Source: Alentia gelatinosa (taxonomy: Eukaryota > Annelida > Polychaeta > Phyllodocida > Polynoidae). Taken from it: 64,000 bases of DNA. Of the stretch, positions 21,476-32,800 are shown one piece after another. The notes beneath the pieces were generated by a model. It saw nothing but the letters and a program-made list of their open reading frames with translations. It had not been told where the DNA came from and searched no databases. The stretch's first letter is position 1; each line of letters begins with the position of its first letter. The position numbers were made by a program, and so were the translations under genes. The DNA is taken from contig OX465587.1 of assembly GCA_950022655.1 (NCBI GenBank), positions 31,375,716-31,439,715 of the forward strand, read 5' to 3'.

Positions 21476-22336
21476 TATTTCCCATTTCTAGACATCCACA
21501 TATCATCGTTAATCTCATTCCTGATTATTAAGTTTCAAAAGACGTTTGATCTGCTGTAGCGACTGTTGGTATGTGACTAGACTCTTTCCACAGTCTGGCT
21601 GAGACTGGGAAAATTATGTTAATGTCTGTAGTCAACCCGTATCCTATTGGTCTTGTGTTGTAACATGTACCAAGGTCTCCCATGTCATAGGCCAGACCGA
21701 TAGACGAAGAGACACTCTCCCAGCACAGATCATGCGCTTAACTTCCTGTGGCCGCTTATATCTCTGCCCCAACCTGCCTGTTTGGGCTCAAATCTGGCCC
21801 ATACGCCAGTTTCTAAAATATCCTAAATTCTTAGCGCTTTGGGGAGTATTTTCTGGTTTACTTGTAAATATAGATGTACATATTTATATGGTTAATAGTA
21901 TACTCTCATTTCTGTTATTTGTTATGTCAAATCAGACACAGTCATATGGATTACTTTCTTCAGTGGAAAGCACCTCATGTGTTGCAGGGTTTTGTTATGT
22001 CAACAATGCCCATGTGCTCCTATGAAGGGGCAGTCTAATCAACTGTGGATTCCAATTATAAGATAGTTTAAGTCTGAAATAGAAACAGCTTGATTTTCTG
22101 TGAAGCTCCTTTAACAATTCCTATATTTCCATACTCATAATATGTGAGTTGTTTGACTTGTATAACCTTTGACAGTTAGTGGGCTGACGAGGCGTAGCTG
22201 TGGACACTCTGTAGGACAAATTTTTTTCCTACTGTAGCACCGACAGGCGCAAACGGAACGAAAAAATTATACCTACTAACCTTTGACAGTTGCCTTGTTT
22301 TGAATCTGAAAAGTTCGCTGGTCTCCTCTGTATTAT
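21476..22336. other. intergenic, no gene supported
   Basis: Contains an imperfect direct repeat (aacctttgacagtt at about 22165 and 22280) just before the large ORF. The plus-strand frame 21732-22025 has no domain features. Confidence 0.4.
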
Positions 22337-25300
22337 ATGGATACCCAGGGAACAGGCTTTGGGTTGGGGCAGAGACTAAGATTAACACCTCAACACCTCT
22401 CATTGGTCGAGGACATGACCTCTTTTAATTGGGGTCAACAGACCGTATATAAGGCCTTGTTCTCGGAGAGCAGATCACTCTGGCCAAGTGGCGTCCCCGT
22501 GACACCCCTGGAGTGTATCGCTACGTTCAGCCTGGCTGAGCAACGCGAAGAGGAGGCCGCCCTTCCCGCGGAGGAAGAGGTGGTCCCGCAGGACTCGGCT
22601 CCGGCCGAGGGCCTTGCGAGCTCGGGAGACAGTGCGTCTGTCAGCCTGGGCAGTGACGATTCCCTAGGGGGTAGTCACAGTGGCGACTCGGGTGCTCTGG
22701 ATTCCGGTCCAGACGACACCCAGTCAACACAGCGCGGAGAGTCCGACCCTTCCACTTCAGTGGCAGAGGCAGGACCTGGCTCGTCTAAGACATCAGTTTC
22801 GGCTGAAAGCTCTGGGCGAGTTGCTTCCGCGAAAGGTGGGAAACTAGACCTTTCCCATGTGAAGAGCTCTGGGTACGGGAAGAAGCCAGTTTCCACTGTT
22901 CCTGCTAAGCCCAAGGCTTCCCGTTTGCCTAAACCGACGTTTACGCTGGTGAAAGCAGCGGAAAAGAAAGGAGATGCTCAGCGAGCTAAGTTGACTCCCG
23001 TTGGTCGTGGCCGCGGGAGACCAATTAGCAGACCTGATCCTCCTGCTCCCGGGGGTAGTCCAGCCAGTCCATGGGACCGGTGGACCCGGGAATTGCAGAA
23101 TATCCCTGATCCTGACATACGCGCAATGGCTATGAAGGGATTAGTGGATCGATGGGTTGCTAGTCAGGGCCCGGAGAATGTTATACCAGTGGTCTCCCCC
23201 TCAAGGGTTGAAGCCCCAGTGGTTGCACCTCCAGCCCCGGCTACTAGCCAAGATACGCCCGCCGCTACGGAGAGCGCTATGGAGGTTGACGAAACCCCTG
23301 GTGCCTCCACGGAGTCAGTGGAGCCGGCTACTTCCTCGGAAGCAGCAAAGGCCGTTGAAGGGCGTGCCACGGAGAAGGTGAAGCCGGCTAAGAAGTCGAC
23401 GGAACCTGCCTCCGTGGAGGATAAACCGGCTGAAAAGCCAGTAAGCAGCTCTGCTGCCCGGAGGGGGAGACGCAAGACTCGCGCGGCCAGGGAAGCCGCT
23501 GCAGCGAAAGCTGCAGCGGACAAAGCGGCCCGCGATGAGCGCTCTAACTCCAGTTCCTCCCGCAAGGGAGGAAAAGGTAAAGGAGTAGGTAAGTCCAGTG
23601 CTGGCAAGCTTGTTGCTAAAGGCAAGGGATCTTCGGATCCTAAACCTGGTGGCAGCAAGGAGACGAAGGGGGCCGGGTCTTCGGGCTCGGAGAAACCCGC
23701 GTCTACGTCAACTGGACAGCCGCACGAGAGTGCATCACAAGATTCAGATGAACAATCTGAATCCGCTGTGGTGGACAACTGTGGTCGGGTCGGAGATTGG
23801 GGCGAGATCATGGATCTTGACGATGCAAAGCGTCTTGCCCACGTTTCCGACGCCGACAGTGATACCGGTGATTTCGTTCCCGGTGCTAAGCGCGCCCAGA
23901 AGCGCAAGGTGGCCCGCAAGCTACCGAGCTGTCTGGTTGGGCGTAAAGCTAAGTGTCTAGAGGACCTCCGCGTCAAAGACCGCCATTGGCTACCGGAACC
24001 GGTAGGGGAAGATGGCGTGTCTGATGACGAAGAGTGGCTTCAGGACGAGGGCTCTGCGAACACGTGGTACATTACCCGTGTGGAAGGAGTCAAGAGTGCC
24101 TCCAACCAGAAGTACAACATCCTCCAGAAAGAAAAGTTGAACTTCGCGTTGCGACAGTTTTCTGTCGGAGGGCACTGTGTCTTTTTGTGTTGCCAGGGCG
24201 GGGATGTGAAAACATCACCTGCCTACGCCACGAAAAGGTTGTACGCGCGGCATCTCATAGAGATGCATTTAGCTGAGTTTCCCTGGTACCGTTGTAACGC
24301 GGGCAGGTGCTCAGCTGACTCGGGTTCGTCGCGCCGGTCATGGATGATTCGTCACATGTTGGACGAACACGGGATCGGTGCTGTTCGGGGTAGGGAAAGA
24401 ACAATGCGGCTTTTCAATAAGTTTGTAGGGTTAGTTTCCGAAGCTCGAGCTAAGGGTGTCGAACCTAAGCGCAAGGCTATTGACGGGAAATATACCGTGT
24501 CTTGGAAACAGAATCGTAGCTTCGGCGCGACTCTGCGGATAAGCTCGGCAGATATGGACCGGATGAAGCACTTGCGTGACACCGCGCGTGGCAGCAGCGC
24601 GAAACGGGACCGGAGTGTAGACTCCTCAAACCGCAAGCCTGCTGCGAAGAAGACTAAGAGCTCGTCTAAGTCCAGTAGTGACTCAGACGACGACTCGAGG
24701 TCGAGCCGGTCAGCGCGAAGCCAGACGCCGGGCTCTGTAACTTTGGGGGATGTTCTGAATTCCTCAAAGACGGGCCCAGCGAAGGAAAAGCCTGGCCGGA
24801 AAGGGTTGAGTGCACCCAAAGAGGAGAAATCCTCTAAGGGTTCTGTGGAGACAGCAGTCTCGTCTGACGCTTCGGCGTCGAGTAGCACTGCTGGTGCTCG
24901 CCCAAAGAAAGTGAAAGTCCCCAAACCTAGCGAGGAAAGTGGCGCAGAAGGTGGCGAGGAAGAGGAGTACCCTTCTCTGCCCCCACCACTGCGCCCTGCC
25001 CCGAAGGTAGTGAGCCAGCCTAAACCTCCGCCCGCGGAAGAGATTAAGCCTGGTAAACATAGGGAACAGGTTGATGTGTACTCCGGCGATCAACATCTGA
25101 CACTGGCTACTGTAGCTAAGACAAATTGGCGCCCGTATCATATGCAGACCTACTTGAAACGCGTTGATAAACAGTCGATTATCAATGCTAACAAGTTTAG
25201 GGTAGCACAGATGCGGGTGGTGGAGTACAAGTGGGTCATCGCTCATCAGCGCATGTCTAGCCTTTTGCAAGTGCCATTGGAAAACATGGCTGCAAAGCTA

Positions 25301-25768
25301 GCGGCGGTTGAGGAGCGGTTGACGCGTTCAGAGCTCGCCCTGCAGGAGTACGACTACAAGTGTCGCACTGTAATGGGGCTGAGCATGTTCGACGTTGAAC
25401 CGTCTAACATCGCAGGTGCGGAAGCAGCCTGGTTGTTACATCAACGTCGAAGGGGGCGGTATCTCGACTTTGTGTCGACTCCAAACCTGACAATGCAGCA
25501 AGCAGGCGCATTGTTAGATTGGGGTCCCGAGAGGGATTACGCCCTAGATGGACAGTCGTCCCAGGCTGTAGCCATGGAGACTGCTCCGTGCAACCGGTCT
25601 CAGAGTACCGGTGGAAGTTCCTTGGAATCTCCACAGGTTTCTCTGAGGCTACCCCGTCAACTACAGTTGCCCCTCCAGCTGAAGCCCCCGCCGAGGAACA
25701 ACCCGGTTGTTCCGGCGAGAGGCCAGCTGGCTGAAGGGCCTGTAGTTAGGCAGCATCGGTCCATCTGA
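22337..25768 (+). CDS. 1,143-codon gag-like ORF, unidentified
   Basis: An uninterrupted single-exon frame, much richer in G+C than its surroundings. Residues 60-500 are low-complexity, rich in Ala, Ser, Lys, Glu and Pro (runs such as AAREAAAAKAAADKAA) and basic. Around residues 595-700 is a compact part with two C2H2-like fingers: C614/C618 with H639 and H644, and C653-x4-C658-x14-H673-x4-H678. Another Ser/Lys-rich region follows. A second ordered part (about 915-1050) contains the helix NMAAKLAAVEERLTRSELAL. A YPSL tetrapeptide at 878-881 resembles a YPxL late-domain motif, which may be chance. No protease, reverse transcriptase or integrase follows. A gag-type protein of a non-autonomous LTR element fits best; a host single-exon gene is the alternative. 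The start is uncertain, because a TATA-like box lies inside the frame at 22446. Confidence 0.6.
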   Translation: MDTQGTGFGLGQRLRLTPQHLSLVEDMTSFNWGQQTVYKALFSESRSLWPSGVPVTPLECIATFSLAEQREEEAALPAEEEVVPQDSAPAEGLASSGDSASVSLGSDDSLGGSHSGDSGALDSGPDDTQSTQRGESDPSTSVAEAGPGSSKTSVSAESSGRVASAKGGKLDLSHVKSSGYGKKPVSTVPAKPKASRLPKPTFTLVKAAEKKGDAQRAKLTPVGRGRGRPISRPDPPAPGGSPASPWDRWTRELQNIPDPDIRAMAMKGLVDRWVASQGPENVIPVVSPSRVEAPVVAPPAPATSQDTPAATESAMEVDETPGASTESVEPATSSEAAKAVEGRATEKVKPAKKSTEPASVEDKPAEKPVSSSAARRGRRKTRAAREAAAAKAAADKAARDERSNSSSSRKGGKGKGVGKSSAGKLVAKGKGSSDPKPGGSKETKGAGSSGSEKPASTSTGQPHESASQDSDEQSESAVVDNCGRVGDWGEIMDLDDAKRLAHVSDADSDTGDFVPGAKRAQKRKVARKLPSCLVGRKAKCLEDLRVKDRHWLPEPVGEDGVSDDEEWLQDEGSANTWYITRVEGVKSASNQKYNILQKEKLNFALRQFSVGGHCVFLCCQGGDVKTSPAYATKRLYARHLIEMHLAEFPWYRCNAGRCSADSGSSRRSWMIRHMLDEHGIGAVRGRERTMRLFNKFVGLVSEARAKGVEPKRKAIDGKYTVSWKQNRSFGATLRISSADMDRMKHLRDTARGSSAKRDRSVDSSNRKPAAKKTKSSSKSSSDSDDDSRSSRSARSQTPGSVTLGDVLNSSKTGPAKEKPGRKGLSAPKEEKSSKGSVETAVSSDASASSSTAGARPKKVKVPKPSEESGAEGGEEEEYPSLPPPLRPAPKVVSQPKPPPAEEIKPGKHREQVDVYSGDQHLTLATVAKTNWRPYHMQTYLKRVDKQSIINANKFRVAQMRVVEYKWVIAHQRMSSLLQVPLENMAAKLAAVEERLTRSELALQEYDYKCRTVMGLSMFDVEPSNIAGAEAAWLLHQRRRGRYLDFVSTPNLTMQQAGALLDWGPERDYALDGQSSQAVAMETAPCNRSQSTGGSSLESPQVSLRLPRQLQLPLQLKPPPRNNPVVPARGQLAEGPVVRQHRSI
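22443..22456 (+). promoter_or_regulatory. TATA-like box inside the start of the large ORF
   Basis: cgtatataaggcc lies about 110 bases after the first ATG of the ORF, with an inverted CCAAT (cattgg, near 22400) upstream. If it is used, transcription would begin near 22475, and the next in-frame ATG is only at about codon 264. It may be fortuitous. Confidence 0.35.
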
Positions 25769-27136
25769 ATCTAGAGAACCCACGGAGGTTCCCCGGTATC
25801 ACTGTGGGATGGAGAGAGGCAGGACAACTCCTGCCACAGAGGACGGATCGACATATTCAACCTTAGTTGTCTGTGTCTGTCCGTCCGCCGGCTCCTCAGA
25901 TATTAACTCAAGCAGTTCTTACCTGGGGATCACCCACACCTGAATTCAGTTTCGGGTGGAGAGGGTGACTGGTTTGGTCCCCCATATAAGTGGTGCTTCG
26001 ATCAGCGGCCCCCGTGGTCGCTGGGAGGGGTAGTGCAGGGGGATCAAAAATAGAAAAGCGATCTCGGGTTGGGCCGTGGAGAATCACCCCTGCATTGAAT
26101 TTTCGCAGCACAACTTGAGTTTCAGAAGGCTGAAGAGTCTCTCGATGGTAGCCCCGTAGTAGGGCCCCATTGCGAAACACTCCGGCCTGCGAAGCTTTTC
26201 GCGGGTTAGACCCCGGTTTGACGCTGCGGAAAGCGAAGAAGAGATATGGGGCTGAGACCCGGCTTCGGCAAGTGGTTTCAGTTCCCTGTGGGGTAATTCA
26301 CGCTGGACTCGCTTGGTCTTTTGCCAGTGAGGGAAGTGTGAATCACCGTGTGGATGGGGGTTGGGGCCTTCAGTGGTTCTTACAACTCCTATCCAAGAAA
26401 TGGATATAGCGCGCCACGCTATAAGGATGCTGATACCAACTTTTAACAGAGATGGGAACTTCTACACGGAAAAGAAAAATGAGTTTGACTTTCTTTTTCT
26501 TTCTCCTTCTATACGTATTACTCTCTTCACAACAATGACCTGCAGGACGGGCCATGTGAAGTCAACAAGGTGGGGGGGGTTCGCGGAATTGCTCCCCCTA
26601 ACAACGCTGGAGCTGAACCAGGAGGAGGACAGTGGGAAGCCTGGCGCCCGGAAGTAGGGGGCTGGACTGAGCAGGTCCCCACGCTAACGGGTCTGCAGGG
26701 CTCGAAACTTATCCTTGGCTTACAACTCCGGAACGGTGGGAGACGGGGTGCTCGCTGGTCTGGGCTGACCCTTTGTAGGTCTGGACCGGTGAGTCTTCCT
26801 CGTCCAATACCCAAGGAAGCCAAGGAACGCCGACAGAGATCCACGCTACGGGTGATATGCTTTTTAACTATACAGTTTAAAGGTGGTAGCGAGGCTACTC
26901 CTTTTTATATATAATTATCACCTCGTTTGTATGTCTTCCTCTTTCAGCACTGAATGTGTGTAGTATATCATCTTACATTTTATCTATTATTGGTATCAGT
27001 AAAAAGATTCTTTGTGAACGTTGAATGGTTAGACACTTATTCAGAACTGCTCGACTTAGTTATTAAATTTTTTCGGGATGTCCTCTTAGCAACACAATGG
27101 TTGCAGGTCCCCCCTCGTAAAAGCTGGGAGGGGTAA
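25769..27136 (+). other. noncoding, GC-rich 3' part of the retroelement-like island
   Basis: No long credible frame on either strand after the ORF stop. A polypurine-rich 22-base block (gctgggaggggta-tg-aggggg) appears near 26015 and again at 27122-27143, immediately before the putative LTR, where it could serve as a polypurine tract. Confidence 0.45.
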
Positions 27137-27560
27137 TGTAGGGGTCAGGGCAGTCGAGCAGCGTTGTTTCACTTTAGAACTAGGTGGCGCGAGTGCCGAT
27201 CCCTGCTGTGTGGTATGGCCGGCGGACCCGCAGTATGCAAATGCTGCGGGTTCACCCGCATTACGTAACTCGGCCACTACATAAGGTCGAGTCCACAGCA
27301 GGTTGACAGGACTTCTCACGGTGCCTCTTTACGGAGTGAACGTCTGGAGCCTCACGAGTTGGTTAGGTTGTGTTGAAACACCTTTCAACGTTGAAGAGAC
27401 CAGTATCTCTTCCCGCGCTAGTTGGTGCCCCGCAGCACCAACGGATTGTGTATAACATCCAGTAATAAAAGAACGGTGAACTAAAACTGTCCGGAGTCTG
27501 GTTTTCTATTCGCGGTTAAGCGGTAGTTGGTAGATCTTGTATCTCCCTCCCTTCTCCAGT
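27137..27560 (+). mobile_element. putative 3' LTR
   Basis: Preceded by the purine tract gggagggg and starting TGTAGGGGTC. It is collinear with the putative solo LTR at 15.15 kb through gtgccgatccctgctgtgt, attacgtaac, a TATA-like ctacataagg, cacagcaggttgacagg and cctctttacgga. A polyadenylation signal AATAAA lies at 27464. The right end is not fixed. No matching 5' LTR is seen before the ORF. Confidence 0.5.
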
Positions 27561-28300
27561 GGGTAAAGCCGAACCCACCTGTATTGGCACGAAAAGTACA
27601 GGGTAGCGACTAGTCTCGGAACCTCTGGTCGACTGACGATCGCGGAGAGTGGTAATACACTTTCAGCGACTAGAGGGTAACCGCTACACGAATAACTGGT
27701 ATCTTAATTTGCATACAGTGTTCTTGGGTATCACGTTTCAGCTTTGTTACTTTTCGTATACGTTTTTTTTTCTATACAAGAACCATATAGCCACACACCT
27801 CCACGGGTCAGAGGCAGGCAGAGATATCCACCTCCCGGGCACCAGTTACTTGCCTGCTCACACCCATGCAGTCAACACGTGCCCTGCTCTTAAGCTCCAC
27901 CTCACTTCCTGCCTCCAGATTCTACCTACCTCTCCCTCAGAGACTTGCACCTCAGCGCTTCCATGACTTAAGCGCTGATTCCACCGAGCACCCGAAACTT
28001 GCCGAAATGAAAAGTGAGAAATTTTGTATAAGCATGGATGGCGGTGGAAGCGTACAATTTTTTCTGGTAATTTCGGACGAGTATACGATTTATCATGCGA
28101 GAAATTTCACCATATAAGATATTCTTTGATATATTCCAAGGACTTCAGAAACTTCCCGATAAAGCCACTAGTCTGGTGGAATCACCACTTTACCTTTTAA
28201 CGGTATCTTACCAATAGTTCTTTATCCTATCTTTGTCTCCCGCTAGTTGTTTATGCTTCTCATCTGGTGGTTTACATTAGTGTTAATCTCATATTAAATC
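27561..28300. other. intergenic, no gene supported
   Basis: Open frames at 27649-27966 and 27866-28117 overlap in different phases and lack domain features. Confidence 0.4.
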
Positions 28301-28305
28301 CCATA

Positions 28306-28545
28306 TTAAATGTAGCCCATTAAGAGGAGGTTCGCTTTTGATAGCATATGTGCAATTGATTGATTAATCAACGGCAGTACCCGACACCGTATTGCAGCAC
28401 AATCTCTAGTGAAATATCATTAACAGACGGAAAGTGAAAAGGAATACTTGAACCAATGCTTCAGAAATAATTTCAATTTGTTTTAGTTTGACTTAAGAAT
28501 TAGACAAAATCATATAACCATAAAGTACATTAAAACCAATATAAA
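28306..28545. repeat. dispersed repeat with second copies at 30.03 and 31.59 kb
   Basis: The part attaaatgtagccca...ttgattgattaatcaa-ggcagt recurs at 30027-30125. The following part tacttgaacca...ttcagaaataatttcaattt recurs at 31588-31700. The two halves are adjacent here but about 1.5 kb apart downstream, consistent with an insertion separating them there. Confidence 0.65.
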
Positions 28546-28554
28546 ACTTTATAT

Positions 28555-28825
28555 GAATATGTTATTATATACCTGTGCCAGTATGTTACACAAATACCAA
28601 CCTCTGCTAGGGTATTGGTATTAAATATATACCGGCACAGTATGGTGGTATAAAATGATGTACCACCCTACTTTGAATACAAATTCTGATTGGCTGAAAA
28701 AAATTGCACTAACCTGCTTAGGAAGTGCTGGCAGTGACTTGCACAAGGATTACAGGAGTTGAAGGGAAAAAAAGAGTAAAAAATGTGCTTGGAGCATAAA
28801 TTCTGTGCTTGACTTTCACTAAGAT
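28555..28825. mobile_element. about 270-bp dispersed element, copy 1
   Basis: Shares long near-identical runs with 51480-51780: acaaataccaacctctgcta, gggtattggtattaaatata, aaaatgatgtaccaccctac, gattggctgaaaaaa, and later aaaaaatgtgcttggag and ttctgtgct. No coding capacity. Confidence 0.8.
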
Positions 28826-28965
28826 GTCAAGAGATATATACCAGCACACTTTGATCAAATCCAGCTCGGACATTGTCATATTTCCTAATGTAATTCATCA
28901 AATATTTTTATTTGAAGGTATATGATAAGATAGAAATGTATTACCTTACTGGTACATACTCACAT

Positions 28966-29050
28966 ATCTTGTTTCTTTCGATAAAAATATTCCACTCGCT
29001 CTGTGAGCTTGTGGAATATTTTTATCGAAAGAAACGTGGTATGTGAGTAT
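28966..29050. repeat. perfect-stem palindrome
   Basis: gtttctttcgataaaaatat followed by tccac and a short loop, then the exact reverse complement. The flanks gtacatactcac and gtgagtatgta extend the foldback. The loop is about 20 bases. Confidence 0.85.
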
Positions 29051-29249
29051 GTAGTAAGGTATATACATTTTATATTATTACCGTTATCTAGTAGAAACAA
29101 GGAGCATATTCCAGTACAAGCTTTTCGTCTCAAAGGGACCTGCTGCTACCTACACAGGGATTCGTTGCTCCTAGAAATGTGGGAAAAGCGTTGCTCCAGT
29201 AATGTCGGATCGTGTGATGTGGTGTAGTTATTTTCATGTATCACTACCT

Positions 29250-30020
29250 TCTACAACACCACATCTTCAGTGATGAAGATGAAAGGTTCAATAGATTTTT
29301 GAATTGAATATAGTTGGTGATATAATGTTGATCCGATCTCCAAAGAATCAGGTGCAAAGATTTCGACTTCCGGTTGATATTCTGCGATCTGCAAAACGTG
29401 GAGCAATGACCCCCCTGATGAGTAAGGAATTTCTATTACTGTGAGAGCAAATACAAGTTTATGCAACAGCGTTTGCTACACTCTACGTGGGGAGATGAGG
29501 GTCAACTTGGCATGTTCCGTTCCTGATTTCACTCAGCTAAAACTTCGTGAAATTATAATGTAAACAGGCCATTGTTGCAGAAAGGTTATTCAGGTTGACT
29601 CAGGAGTGCCCAGTTGACCATTACCAATCATTTAGGCTTTTAATTGTTCAGTTTGCTTTGTAAATGGGCTATTTGATAACCCATACTATATTCAAAATTA
29701 AGTTATTTATTTGATTGGCAGAAATGTATGGTGGACAGACTTTATGTATGACCACATGGTGTGTTTGAAAATGAAAGAAAGATATTGAAAACACTCGAAT
29801 AAGAGGTTGTTTTTTATCACTGCACAATCTGCACGAGCATGGATATGGTAATCTTTCTGAGATGTGTCGATAAGGTAAGTACTGAAAGTGTTAGCATATG
29901 TTAATCATGATGAAAATCCACCTCTAAATGACACTTCAAGTGAGACTCCACATAATGAAAGTTCATAAATCTCAAGCGACAGCGACAAACAATAACAGCA
30001 AACATATGTACGCATTTGTT
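29250..30020. other. intergenic, no gene seen
   Basis: AT-rich, stops in all frames, no structured repeats recognised. Confidence 0.45.
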
Positions 30021-30119
30021 CACACGATATTAAATGTAGCCCAATAGGATGAGGGTAGCTTTTGGTAGCAAATGTACTATTGATTGATTAATCAATGGCA
30101 GTTCCAGACACTGTGTTGT

Positions 30120-30400
30120 TAGAGAATTTTGGAAGCACCTGAGAAACTGGGTACATAGTGTGCTAAAGAGAGATCTCATGTACTTATCCACCAAAGAAAT
30201 CTTGCTCGGGAAGATAAATACCCCCCTAAGCGATGATGTTAAACTGACCAATTTTATAGTACTACATGCCAAATTATTTGTACGTTGGGAAAGATTGTTT
30301 CATTCAAACCTTCTAGATGTAACTCGTCTTTATCAAAGAGCTCAAACGGAAATTATCACAGAGAAGATGCATGTATGAACTTGAATCAACCACATAGACT
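30120..30400 (+). pseudogene. LINE C-terminal remnant (L1/Tx1-like)
   Basis: The plus-strand frame includes KRDLMYLSTKEILLGKI, TPLSDDVKLTNFIVLHAKLF and VRWERLF. The pattern ILxG...LSD..KL.NFI.L.AK....R resembles the tail of L1/Tx1 polyproteins after the zinc-binding motif. No upstream reverse transcriptase is attached. Confidence 0.5.
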
Positions 30401-30599
30401 TAAATATTTGAGAGACCTGTATAGAGAAATGTAGAAATTTGGAGCACGGTCTCCATCCTCGCATCTTCTGCATATATTTTGTACAGTAATGTCCTATCCT
30501 CCTTAGCTCTTCTTCTTCTTTTTTATATTCAGGTAATAAGAGGATAGTGTAAATCGCTTCCTGAGAGGAGCGCTCTTCCTTCACGATTCCAAATAACAA

Positions 30600-31990
30600 T
30601 AGTAAATTATTTTCAGAAAGATCAGATCATGCTCATATCATTATTAGTTTATATTAGAAGGATTTTTCTGTCCATCTGCTAGCTGGTCATTTGACACTGC
30701 TAGTTTTCAAATGTTCACAATGCACATCAGTCCTTCATAAATACTATATATATTTTCATGCATAATTGCACTTCATTTATGAGCTATAAATCTGACTTTT
30801 TCTATGAGTAGTGAACTTTACATTTTTAACTAAAAGAATAATATAATTCTATTGATGACAATACAGTACAGGAGAACGGCAATACAAAATAGAGTATACA
30901 CTCAAACATATCAAAAAGACATACAATACATAGATATACATGGCAGCGTTGACAAAAACTACACAAATAAACAGTACATGGCTTAATTGGTATCCAAATT
31001 ATTATTTCAGATTTGGAGTAAGATACTCATCTGGTTACAGACTGCGGTATTTCGGATGTTATCAAAATATTAAAGCCATTTAGAAGATAACTTTTTCTTT
31101 ATTCCTTCAACTCGTTGTATACATGTTCCTTTAACCCTCTTTATGTTTCGTCTACCTGTTCTGTCAAATCTCAGGTGATGGCGGGTATGAACTGAATATT
31201 TCAAGGGGATAGAAAAAGAAATCCCCATTTTTTCAATATACCAAATATCTGATATATCATAAGAATAATAGACTATGAAAACCAGGGTGGCAACCTCTAA
31301 ATTAGAAATTTACATAAGAGATAAAGCTAGCAAGGGGTTACCCATACTGAAAACCACCAATTCAAAAAAATTATATGTGTGGGTAGGAAAAACACAACTG
31401 TGCAACCTTGTAATTTACAATTATGTAGTGTCGAATGTAAAAAAACTTAAAAGAAAAATGAAAGATGGAAAACAATGCATACCTGATAAGGAAATAAAAG
31501 CTGCTACCCAAAAGAAAAAGAGAAAAGTGAAATATCATTAACAGAAGTGAAAGAAATAGCTGAAATCAACGTGGCTGATCTGTTACGTGAAAGTGAAAAA
31601 AATACTTGAACCAGCTCTCCAATGTTTCAGAAATAATTTCAATTTGTTTTACTTTGAATTGAGAAATGGACAAAAACATATAACCATATAACTCAAAAGT
31701 ATCTTAAGACCAGTATCCAAGGAATACTCTGTGATATTTGGAGCTGAAACATAATGTATGTTTGCAGCAAGGTAGTGGTGGTTTATTCTATAAGCAAATT
31801 GTAGAGGAAATCGAAAACGGTTTTTCTCTCGTATCCCATCTACTACAATGTGAAACTATGGGACGCGCTGGACAAAGAGACGCAACAGATCGAAGAAATG
31901 GACATATAGGGTCTGAATTATGGATTACTCCTCCCTGCAGTCGAATTGCGATAATAAAGGTGTTATCAGTAGATTAAACACAAACTCCAA
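30600..31990. other. intergenic, AT-rich, no gene supported
   Basis: A lysine-rich frame at 31275-31541 has no recognisable features and AT-driven composition. Confidence 0.4.
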
Positions 31991-32399
31991 CTCCATCGGA
32001 CTCGAACTCCTCGCCTCCCAACACTAGATCTATGTTGTTACTATGGAGCAATCTGCTGACCTATGCTTATATCAATCAGGAACTCTGGGCATTCCAACTT
32101 ATACCCACCACATTATATTGTCCTATTTGTCCTATGCTGTTTTGCACTATTTTACTGTGCTCTCCGTACTGTCATTTTCATGGTTCATAACTAATTTACA
32201 CTATATAACACAGATTATAGTTGTCCGATTTAATCTAAAGGCATATATGACGAAAACAACCAAGAAAAATTGTATGATTATGATAGTTCGTATTCAGGGG
32301 CGTCAGAATATTTTGAAAGTGGGGGGGGGGGGGGAGGAATTGAAAATGGCTGCCTTTTTTCTTGGTATGAAGTCAGACTTTGACAATAGCCTGTTCCAC

Positions 32400-32800
32400 T
32401 AGATTTACTGTGAATCTGCGAAAGGTCTGTGAAAAGTCAGGTCTCAGCCTTCATTGCATGCTAGAAAATTAGACTTCAACATTTTTCCACTCTGAAAAGT
32501 TAGGGTTTAGCCATCATTACACGCAAAGAAGTCAGACTTTGTCATTTTTCTACGGTGAAAAGCCAGGGTTTAGCCATCATTGCACGCTAAAAACTCAAAC
32601 TTTGACATTTTTCCATGGTACAAAGTCAGGGTTTAGCCATCATTGCATGCTAAAAAGTCAGACTTTGACATTTTTCCACTGTGAAAAGTCAGGGTTTAGC
32701 CATCATGGTATGGTGAAAGGTCAGGTGTTTGCGATCATTGCACGCTATAAAAGTCAGACTTCACAGTGAAAAGTTAAGGCTTAGCATGCTCAAAAGTTAG
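32400..32800. repeat. minisatellite, about 60-bp unit
   Basis: Six to seven degenerate units with agtcagactttgacattttt, ccactgtgaaaag and tcagggtttagccatcattg. The ORF across it (32539-32769) is a repeat artefact. A G-homopolymer precedes it at about 32322-32335. Confidence 0.85.

Noticed and set aside
23164..23976. 270-codon minus-strand ORF rich in Leu, Arg and Ser
   Set aside because: Antisense shadow of the GC-rich 1,143-codon ORF; composition mirrors its Ala/Ser/Lys-rich codons, with no domain.
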